Assembly: GCA_963732795.1 (NCBI GenBank)
Contig: CAVTAV010000006.1
Span: 1 to 64,000, forward strand
DNA from: CAVTAV01 sp963732795
GTDB lineage: Bacteria > Pseudomonadota > Alphaproteobacteria > CAVTAV01
Length of the DNA: 64,000 nucleotides
Direction of reading: 5' to 3'
The notes below the pieces were generated by a model. That model searched no databases and was not told where the DNA came from. It was given only the letters and a program-made list of their open reading frames with translations. Positions 56,589 to 64,000 of this stretch are shown here, piece after piece. The stretch's first letter is position 1; each line of letters opens with the position of its first letter. A program made the position numbers and the translations under genes.

Positions 56589-58518
56589 CTATTGGCCGAG
56601 GACGTTGATCAGGCCGCCATCGACGACGAGCTTACACTGACGCGCCGACATGTCGTGGCGGAGGGTCATTTCGCGGTCGGATTCGGCAATATGGGCGGTG
56701 AGCGTTGGCCCGTCGGAAAGCTGGTCGACGGCGTCCTCGATGACGAGGGTCTGGCCGGACTCCAGGAACTCGTAATCGTCCGAACTCCTCATAGGTCAGC
56801 GGCAGGATGCCGAAATTTATCAGGTTCTGGCGGTAAATCCGGGCGAAGCTTCTCGCGACCACCGCCCGGAGACCGAGATAGCGCGGGGCCAGCGCGGCAT
56901 GCTCCCGGCTCGACCCCTGGCCGTAATTCTTGCCCGCGATCACCGCATGGGCGTCATGCCCCGAGGTTCGCTCGACATAGGCCTCGTCGACCACGTCGAA
57001 AACGAACTCCGAAATTTTCGGAATATTGCTGCGGAACGGCAGCACGCGGGTGCCCGCCGGCATGATCTCGTCGGTCGTGATGTCGTCGCCGACCTTGAGC
57101 AGGATCGGTAATTCGAGCCGATCGGGCAGCTTTTTCAGCTTCGGCAGGCTCTTGATGTTCGGGCCTTTGACGAGGTCCACCTTTTTCGCCTTCTCCGGCG
57201 CCGGCGGTTCTTCCAGAAGCGAGATGTTCGCGGTCGAGAGATCCGGCACTGGGATGTCCGGATAGTCGATGCCAAGCGAACGTGGATCGGTGATCACGCC
57301 CTTGAGCGCCGACGCCGTCGCGGTTTCCGGGCTGCACAAATAGACCTCGTCCTCCCGCGTCCCGGACCGGCCAGGGAAATTGCGCGGCACAGTCCTCAAG
57401 CTCTTGCGGCCCGATGCCGGGGCCTGGCCCATGCCGATGCAGCCGTTGCAGCCCGCCTGATGCAGGCGCGCGCCGCCCGCAATCAGGGCTTCAAGGCTTT
57501 TGTCCTCGATCAGCAGCGCGAGCAGTTGGCGGGACGTCGGGTTGACGTCGAAGGAAACCCCGTCGGCGACGGACTTGCCTTCGAGCATCCGGGCGGCCAT
57601 GGCGAAGTCGCGATAACCCGGATTGGCCGAGGAGCCGACATAGGCCTGATAGATCTCCTCGCCCGCGATCTCCTCGACCGTCACCACATTGCCGGGGCTC
57701 GACGGCTTGGCGATCAGCGGCACGAGCTTCGAAAGATCGACCTCTTCCTGGCGGTCATAATTTGCATCCTCATCTGCCGCGAGCTCCTGCCAATCCTCCT
57801 CGCGGCCCTCGCTTTTCAGAAAGCGGAGGGTTTCCTTGTCGGACGGAAAGATCGAGGTCGTCGCGCCGAGCTCCGTTCCCATATTGGCGATGACATGGCG
57901 ATCCATGGCGCTCAGGGACTCGAGGCCGGGTCCCGAATATTCGATGACATAGCCGAGGCCGCCATCGACATCGTGACGGCGAAGGAGCTCCAGGATCACG
58001 TCCTTGGCGCTCACCCAATCCGGCAGTTCGTTGACGAGCCGGACGTTCCAGACCTTCGGCATCGGCACATAGAACGGCTCGCCCGCGATGGCGGCGGCGA
58101 CCTCGATCCCGCCTGCACCGAAGGCCAGCATGCCGATCGAGCCGGCGGCCGGCGTATGGCTGTCGGAGCCGAGCAAGGTCTTCCCCGGCTTGCCGAACCG
58201 CTGCATATGCACCGGGTGACTGACGCCGTTCCCCGGCGGACTGAAATAGCAGCCGAATTTCCGGCCGGCGCTTTCGAGAAACAGGTGATCGTCCGGGTTC
58301 TTGAAATCGGCCTGGATCAGATTGTGATCGACATATTGGACCGAGGTCTCGGCCTTCGTGCGATCAAGCCCCATGGCGTCGAGATACAGCATCACCAGGG
58401 TGCCGGTCGCATCCTGGGTCAAGGTCTGGTCGATCTTGACGGCGATTTCCTCGCCCGGCGCGACGCTGGTGTCGACGTCATGCGCTTCGAGCAGCTTGTG
58501 TGTCAGAGATTTGCCCAT
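56589..58518 (-). CDS. aconitate hydratase of the TIGR01342 type (one frameshift)
   Basis: About 643 aa. SLTHKLLEAHDVDTSVAPGEEIAVKIDQTLTQDATGT starts the family, then LLGSDSHTPAAGSIGMLAFGAGG and the large domain. LHQAGCNGCIGMGQAPASG holds two of the [4Fe-4S] cysteines, followed by RTVPRNFPGRSGTREDEVYLCSPETA, then the swivelling domain with DDITTDEIMPAG and KNYGQGSSREHAAL. The usual GSCTN cluster-Cys motif reads GSSANPG. A single extra G near 56783 shifts the last ~60 residues. The ATG at 58518 is read in frame from the exchanger gene upstream; the two are treated here as separate genes. Confidence 0.9.
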
Positions 58519-58559
58519 TGAAGAGAACAACGACTGGGGCGCGAATTTGTTTCCGCGGG

Positions 58560-59597
58560 CTAGCCCGAGACTCGTCTGGATCGCGACCGCCCCGACATAA
58601 AGCGCGAGAATGATCGCGCTTTCGAAGCCGATATTGGCCGGGCCTTTGCGCTGGCGGCGAATGAAGCCGAGGAGCAGAACGCCGGTCATCAGAAGCGCGA
58701 GGACGATCCAGAACATCGCACGGGTGCCGATCGCGTGGTAGATCGAGCCCTTCCGATAGGCGATATCGGAAAGCGCCAGGAACAGGACATCGAAGGAATT
58801 GCCGCCAATGATCCCGCCGACGGCCAATTGCAGGGCGCCGCGGCGGATCGCGGCGATCACCGTAACGAGCTCCGGCAACGAGGTCACGACCGCGGTCAGG
58901 AGCGCGCCGACCACGGATTCCGAAATCCCGGCCTTCTCGGAAATCTGGAGGCCCGTCTCGGCGATCAGCCATCCGGCCACGCCGACGACTGCACTGAGCG
59001 CGACGAACTGACCGATGAGCTTGGCAACGGACGGCTGTCCGGCCGATTCGGCGGCGGGCAGGTCGGTGCGGGTGTCCGAGGTCACTTGCGGCCTCCACAT
59101 CGGCGCGAGCCGGATGGCGGAGGCGAGCCGGACGCCCGCGACATAGACGATCAGCAAGATCGGCGTCGCCGGATGAACGCCGAAATCGTGACGTCCGGCG
59201 CGGCCCAGGCCAGAAGCGGGATTGTCAGCAGGATCATCAGCATGGTGGCCTGCGTCATATTGGTGAGCGACGCCGCCGCATGCTCCAGATTGGCCTTGCG
59301 ATAGACCACGTCCGCGATGGCGAGGAACGCCGTTTGGGCCGCGATCCCGCCGATGGCGTTGCTGACCGCATAGACCGGATGGCCCTGGGCGGCCGCCGCG
59401 ACGGACGCGACTGTGCCGGCGAGAGAGGTGCTCGCGCCGAGCAGGACGCCGCCGACCAGCGCCTCCCCGAACCCGGTGCGATCGGCCAGGATGTCCGCAA
59501 GACGCGTCATCTTCAGGCCGCCGGCCACGATGACCGCAGCCACCACCGCGAACAGGATCAGGTTCGCTTCGAGGGACAGATTTCCGAAATCAGGCAT
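58560..59597 (-). CDS. sodium/calcium exchanger family protein (frameshift; stop lost)
   Basis: About 345 aa with the internal repeat of Ca2+/cation antiporters. First half: GFGEALVGGVLLGASTSLAGTVASVAAAAQG, AVSNAIGGIAAQTAFLAIADVVYRK. Second half: ISESVVGALLTAVVTSLPELVTVIAAIRRGALQLAVGGIIGGNSFDVLFLALSDIAYRKGS. Both carry the G-S/T-S-x-P-E-like and GN-x-FD/GGI motifs and about ten membrane helices in total. A missing T near 59183 shifts the middle (VTIFGVHPATPILLIVYVAG). Where a stop is expected the frame runs on into aconitase; deleting one C before 58562 would create TAG at 58560-58562. Ion specificity is unknown. Confidence 0.82.
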
Positions 59598-59642
59598 CAA
59601 ATCGCGTCACGCACGGCGCGCCTCGCCCGAGACCGTCGATTA

Positions 59643-60930
59643 TCAGGCCGCCTCCAGCGCCTGGGTGAGATCGGCAAGGATATCGTCGATATGCTCCAGC
59701 CCGACCGACAGGCGGACATAGCCGCCGGTCACGCCAGTTGCGAGCTGCTCCTCTTCCGAAAGCTGGGAATGGGTCGTGCTCGCCGGATGGATCGCCAGAC
59801 TGCGCGCATCGCCGATATTGGCGAGGTGATAGAACATCTCAAGCGCGTTGATGAAAGCCTTGCCGGATTCGACCCCGCCCTTGAGCTCGAAGCCCACCAA
59901 CCCGCCATAACCGCCCTTGAGATAGGCGTCGGCACGGCGGCGATATTCGCCGGTCATCTGACTCGGATGGATGACTTTCGAGACCTTCTCATGGGTCTTG
60001 AGGAAATCCGCGACCTTCTGAGCGTTCTGGGAATGACGCTCGATGCGCAAGGGCAAGGTCTCCAGCCCGTTCAGGATCATGAAGGCATTGAACGGGCTCA
60101 GGCACGGGCCGGTGTCGCGCAAGAGCGTCACCCGCGCCTTGATGATATAGGCGATCGGCCCCAAGCGGCTTCACCGCCTCGGTCCAGACCGCGCCGTGAT
60201 AGCTGGGATCGGGCGTGTTCAGCATCGGGAAGCGGTCCTTATGCGCCTCCCAATCGAAATTGCCGCTGTCGATCACGATGCCGCCGATCGAATTGCCGTG
60301 GCCGCCGATATATTTCGTGCAGCTCGACGCGATGATCGACGCGCCATGCTCGAACGGCCGGCACAGCCCGTGCGCCGCCGTGTTGTCCATGATCAGCGGC
60401 ACGCCGAGCTTGCGGCCGATATCCGCGACCTCCTTGATCGGGAAGACCTGGAGCTTCGGGTTCGGCAGGGTCTCGGCGTAATAGGCGCGGGTCTTGTCGT
60501 CGGTCGCCTTGGCGAAGGCTTCGGGATCGGCCGGATCGACGAAGCGCACCTCGACGCCCATGGACGGCAGCGTATGGGCGAACAGGTTCCAGGTTCCGCC
60601 ATAGAGATCGGTCGAACTCACCACATTGTCGCCGGCATGGGCGATGTTCTGGATCGCAAGGGTGGAGGCCGCCTGCCCGGACGAGATGGCGAGCGCGCCG
60701 ACGCCGCCTTCGAGCGCCGCCAGCCGCTTTTCCAGCACATCGACCGTCGGATTCATGATCCGGGTGTAGATGTTCCCGAATTCCTTGAGCGCGAACAGAT
60801 TCGCCGCGTGCTCGGTGCTGTCGAACTGATACGACGTGGTCTGATAGATCGGCACGGCCACCGAATGGGTCGCCGGATCCGCGCGGTAGCCCGCGTGAAG
60901 AACGATGGTCTCGGGATTCTTGCTGGTCAT
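59643..60930 (-). CDS. O-acetylhomoserine aminocarboxypropyltransferase (one frameshift)
   Basis: About 428 aa PLP-dependent Cys/Met metabolism enzyme, adding sulfide or a thiol to O-acetylhomoserine. Motifs: TIVLHAGYRADPATHSVAVPIYQTTSYQFDSTEHAANLF at the start and IYTRIMNPTVDVLEKRLAALEGG. ALAISSGQAASTLAI and SSTDLYGGTWNLF follow, then the PLP Lys in SCTKYIGGHGNSIGG. A single extra G near 60168 (GGGG run) shifts the frame; after removal it continues PIAYIIKARVTLLRDTGPCLSPFNAFMILNGLETLPLR, the family C-terminal domain. Whether it is MetY or MetZ in vivo is not certain. Confidence 0.92.
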
Positions 60931-61115
60931 GACTGCCGCCTCTCCTGATTTCCGGCCTGCTGGCGCGTTATACCGTGTTTAATGGGATTGCGCGTCTTTG
61001 CCAATCTTCGGCCGATCACAAAGAGGCGAGGTGACTTCGGGCGCGATCCTTGACCATATAGAGTGATAAGTGTGACGTTCTTCGAGCCAACGCGGATGAG
61101 AAATCGGACCCGATC

Positions 61116-62555
61116 ATGGCCTTGCCCCAGAACACCGACGACCTCTTTTTCGCCCAGACCGGCATGGATCAGACGCGCGTCCAGCGCATCATCGACGACA
61201 CCTTGGCGAAATGCGAGGACGGCGAGCTCTATCCTCGAATATGCCCAGTCCGAGAGCCTCGCTTTCGACGACGGGCGGCTGAAGAACGCCAGCTTCGATA
61301 CGACCCAGGGCTTCGGCCTTCGCGCCGTGGTCGGCGAATCGACCGGCTTCGCTCATGCGAGCAACCTTTCGGAAGAAGCGATCATCCGCGCGGCCAAGGC
61401 TGTCGAGGCGGTGAAATCCGGTCATTCCGGGGCGATGAGCCTCGGCCCCGCCGGCACCAACCGGCATCTCTATGCCGCCGATAATCCGCTGGAAGAAGTC
61501 GGCTTCGACGCCAAGGTGGCGCTTCTCAAAGAGATCGACGCCTATGCCCGCGCCAAGGACTCCCGCGTGCGGCAGGTCACGGCCTCGCTCGCCGGCGAAT
61601 GGCAGGCGGTGATGATCATCCGCGCGGACGGCCAGATCGCCCGCGACATCCGCCCGCTCGTCCGGCTCAATATCTCGATCATGGTCGGCGACGGCGACCG
61701 CCAGGAGATCGGCTCGATCGGCTATGGCGGCCGCGAGGCCTATGCCCGCTTCATCGATCCGGCGAACTGGCGCGGACGGGTGGACGAGGCGTTGCGTCAG
61801 GCGCTGGTCAATCTCAATTCCGTCGCCGCGCCCGCAGGCGAGATGCCCGTCGTGCTCGGGCCCGGCTGGCCCGGCGATCCTGCTGCACGAGGCGATCGGC
61901 CACGGCCTCGAAGGCGATTTCAATCGCAAGAAGACCTCCGCCTTCGCCGGCCTGATGGGCCAGCAGGTCGCCGCCAAGGGCGTGACCGTGGTGGACGAAG
62001 GCAACATCCAGGACCGCCGCGGCTCCTTGACCATCGACGACGAAGGCACGCCGACCTGCCGCACGGTCCTGATCGAGGACGGCATCCTGAAAGGCTATCT
62101 CCAGGACCGGCTCAACGCCCGGCTCATGAACATGAAGCCGACCGGCAACGGCCGTCGCGAAAGCTTCGCCCATGCTCCCATGCCGCGCATGACCAACACT
62201 TACATGCTGGCCGGCGACAAGGATCCCGGCGAGATCATCGCGGGCGTGAAGAAAGGCATTTACGCCGTCAATTTCGGCGGCGGGCAGGTGGACATCACCA
62301 ACGGCAAATTCGTGTTCAGCTGCACCGAGGCCTACAAGATCGAGAACGGCAAGATCGGCGCCCCGCGTGAAGGGCGCGACCCTGATCGGCAACGGCCCCG
62401 ACTGCCTCACCAAGGTCGGCGCGGTCGGCAACGACCTCAAGCTCGACGACGGCATCGGCACCTGCGGCAAGAACGGCCAAGGCGTCCCCGTCGGCGTCGG
62501 CCAGCCTACCTTGCTGATCGAAGGGCTGACCGTCGGCGGAACGGCGGCTGGTTAG
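61116..62555 (+). CDS. tldD: metalloprotease TldD (three frameshifts)
   Basis: About 480 aa. TldD/E heterodimers degrade or process peptides such as microcins and antitoxins. N-terminal TQGFGLRAVVGESTGFAHASNLSEEAI; the VLGPGWPGILLHEAIGHGLEGDFNRKKTSAFAG segment with the HExxxH zinc motif (HEAIGH); GSLTIDDEGTP; LNARLMNMKPTGNGRRESF; PRMTNTYML; NFGGGQVDITNGKFVFSCTEAY; and C-terminal LIGNGPDCLTKVGAVGNDL. Single extra bases occur near 61234, 61879 and 62366. TldE is not in the window. It is the first gene on this strand after metY/metZ. Confidence 0.93.
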
Positions 62556-62568
62556 CCTCGACTACACC

Positions 62569-62635
62569 GTCATTCCCGCGAGCGGAATCAGTTCGACGTG
62601 GGGCTGGATCCCGCCTGCGGGATCGCTACGTCTCC
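62569..62635. repeat. degenerate palindromic repeat, copy D (CATTCCCGCG type)
   Basis: GTCATTCCCGCGAGCGGAATC followed by GCTGGATCCCGCCTGCGGGATCG in the gap between the convergent tldD and gst genes. The opening resembles a GTCATTCCCGCG-type repeat. One terminal arm is missing, but an internal GATCCCGC/GCGGGATC hairpin remains. Confidence 0.55.
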
Positions 62636-62640
62636 GCCGT

Positions 62641-63403
62641 TCAGTGAACCTCCCCCGTAAACGTCCTCAGCGCCGGGTTCGTATGGTCCGGCATGGCGAG
62701 GGCCGCCGCAACGCCGGGGCGGGCGCGCATGCGGTCGACCCAGTCGAGAAGCTTGGGGCAGCGCGTCTCGGGTGCCGATCTCGGGGAACATGCGCTCCAG
62801 CATCATGCCGCAATGGGCGAAGAAATTGGCGTCTGCCGTGGTGAACATCTCGCCGGCGATCCAGGGGACTTTGCCGAGCTGCGTCTCGATCTTGTCGACC
62901 GCTTCGTTGATCTTGCGGGTGGCGTTGGCGAGATCGGATTCGGAGAAGCCGGAGCGGGCCGTGCGCCATTTCTCGCGCTGCTCGCGAAGCGGGATGCGCG
63001 CGACCAGCTTCTCGAACTCGCCCGCCTCGACACCCCGCGCGATCACGCCGACCATGCGGTGCCAGCCCCACATCGAGACGTAATTCATCACATGCTCGTC
63101 GACGAATTTGTTCCAATAGCGCATCCGGGCATTGCCCTCGGGCGTGTTCGGCCGCAAGGGCGGCGCGTCGGGGAAGGCGTCTTCGAGATATTCGTTGATG
63201 ACGGTGCTATGGGTGATGATCACGCCGTCATGATCGAGCACCGGCACCTGGCCTTCCGGGTTGATCGCGACGAACCACGGCTCGTGCTGCTCGAACTTGT
63301 GGAGATCGACATAACGGCTCTCGAAATCGAGCCCCTTCTCCTTCAGCGGAATCAGAACCTTGAGCGAATTGGCGACCGGTTCGGCGTGATAGAGCTTGAG
63401 CAT
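62641..63403 (-). CDS. glutathione S-transferase (one frameshift)
   Basis: About 254 aa. Thioredoxin-like N-terminal domain: MLKLYHAEPVANSLKVLIPLKEKGLDFESRYVDLHKFEQHEPWFVAINPEGQVPVLDHDG (with V-P cis-Pro) and ITHSTVINEYLED (S-x-x-I-x-E-Y-L, glutathione site). The helical domain follows with a late ADANFFAHCGMML. An extra C near 62778 shifts the frame; after its removal the end reads ETRCPKLLDWVDRMRARPGVAAALAM, the expected C-terminus. The long insertion in the helical domain recalls beta-etherase-like GSTs, but that is uncertain. Confidence 0.88.
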
Positions 63404-63467
63404 CGATTGTCCCCCGCGTGTCGTTTTGGTGCTCGACCTTGATACAACGCGGAGGGCTCTAGCGCGC

Positions 63468-64000
63468 CTAATAGGAATATTCCTTGAAGACGGGATCGAC
63501 GCTGCCGTGCCAGCGCGTATTATAGGCCTCCAGCATGTCCTCGGCCGGAGTCTTGCCGCGCTCGACGATATCGAACAGGGCGCCGAGGAAATGCACTTCC
63601 GATTCGCCGACCCAATCGAGCGCCGCGCGGCGGCTCAGGCCTTCCGACGCGATCGCGAGCACGCGCTTGGCGAAATCCAGCATGGTGCCCTTGCCGAGCT
63701 TGGCGTTCAGCGCCTCGCGCGCGACGTCGTCGCGAAGCCGCGCGATATCCACATAGGTCCAGTCCTTGACCAGATCCCAGGCCGCATCCAGCGCCGCGTC
63801 GTCATAGAGCAGCCCGACCCAGAGCGCCGGCAGCGCGCAGAGCCGGGACCACTGGCCGCCGTCCGCGCCGCGCATCTCGAGGAAGCTCTTCAGCCGCACC
63901 TCGGGGAAGATCGTGGTCAGGTGATCGGACCAATCGTCCATGGTCGGCCGCTCGCCCGGCAGCGCCGGCAGCTGGCCCTCCATGAAATCCCGGAAGGACT
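63468..64000 (-). CDS. gshA: glutamate-cysteine ligase, C-terminal part (truncated by window end)
   Basis: The last ~177 residues of the plant/alphaproteobacterial type GshA (normally ~455 aa). FRDFMEGQLPALPGERPTMDDWSDHLTTIFPEVRLKSFLEMRGADGGQWSRLCALPALWVGLLYDD is a strongly conserved block (PEVRLKSFLEMRGAD). The end DMLEAYNTRWHGSVDPVFKEYSY is the normal C-terminus. It makes gamma-glutamylcysteine for glutathione. The start lies beyond the right edge. It would read towards gst, so the two genes may share a transcript. Confidence 0.93.
   Translation of the reverse strand, partial: SFRDFMEGQLPALPGERPTMDDWSDHLTTIFPEVRLKSFLEMRGADGGQWSRLCALPALWVGLLYDDAALDAAWDLVKDWTYVDIARLRDDVAREALNAKLGKGTMLDFAKRVLAIASEGLSRRAALDWVGESEVHFLGALFDIVERGKTPAEDMLEAYNTRWHGSVDPVFKEYSY

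Noticed and set aside
1..64000. Prophage, integrative element, insertion sequence or defence island
   Set aside because: No integrase, transposase, phage structural, restriction, toxin-antitoxin or CRISPR-associated gene was seen. CcrM is a solitary cell-cycle methyltransferase, not part of a restriction system.

Overview
The window is chromosomal DNA from a GC-rich alphaproteobacterium. The evidence is a CcrM-type GANTC methyltransferase, an F-type ATPase a-c-b'-b gene order, a coxB-coxA-ctaB-coxF-like-coxC-DUF983-surf1 cluster, the ispH-thrB-rnhA run, a thrC-M16 peptidase-acetyltransferase run, and a mutY-dciA-dsbA-smc run. The order most resembles Hyphomicrobiales (Rhizobiales) and relatives; the genus cannot be named from sequence alone. 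No prophage, insertion sequence, CRISPR array or plasmid gene is visible. One partial tRNA (probably Arg) sits at the left edge and a partial gshA at the right edge.

Layout. 1-1.7 kb: tRNA and nadB. 2-10.1 kb: an envelope or exopolysaccharide export module (Wzi-like barrel, YjbH/GfcD-like barrel, a six-SLBB Wza-like export protein, YjbF/GfcB lipoprotein, YjbE/GfcA-like small protein) without sugar-assembly genes. 10.2-13.8 kb: TPR protein, ispE and an alpha/beta-hydrolase lipoprotein in one operon. 14-21.3 kb: ETF:quinone oxidoreductase, family 4 uracil-DNA glycosylase, lytic transglycosylase, moaB, two small transferases and a P-loop kinase. 21.3-25.5 kb: tandem PQQ/cytochrome c dehydrogenases. 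25.6-26.9 kb: small membrane-anchored paralogues with a decayed third copy. 27-37 kb: radical SAM protein, rnhB, ccrM, mutY, dciA, three dsbA-like genes (one internally deleted) and smc. 37.3-39.8 kb: ATP synthase Fo genes. 39.9-48.3 kb: gcvH, ispH-thrB-rnhA, peroxiredoxin, algH, acetyltransferase, M16 peptidase and thrC. 48.3-54 kb: cytochrome c oxidase structural and assembly genes. 54-64 kb: DUF123 protein, secreted protein, SDR, aconitase, Na+/Ca2+ exchanger, metY/metZ, tldD, GST and gshA.

Together these genes cover housekeeping respiration (ETF-QO, cox, Fo, PQQ dehydrogenases feeding cytochrome c), amino-acid and isoprenoid synthesis, DNA maintenance and cell-cycle methylation, periplasmic thiol oxidation, and polysaccharide export.

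Two global properties stand out. First, about 25 of roughly 60 genes are interrupted by frameshifts. In about thirty cases resolved by eye the repair is almost always removal of one extra base, often C or G. This points to insertion-type consensus errors rather than gene decay, so interrupted genes are given as CDS over their full span. Second, palindromic intergenic repeats occupy five of the nine convergent gene junctions and no other kind of junction. I found no convincing undescribed system. The best leads are the rearranged capsule-export module, the tandem PQQ dehydrogenases with a possible lanthanide-binding Asp, and the small membrane-protein paralogues.
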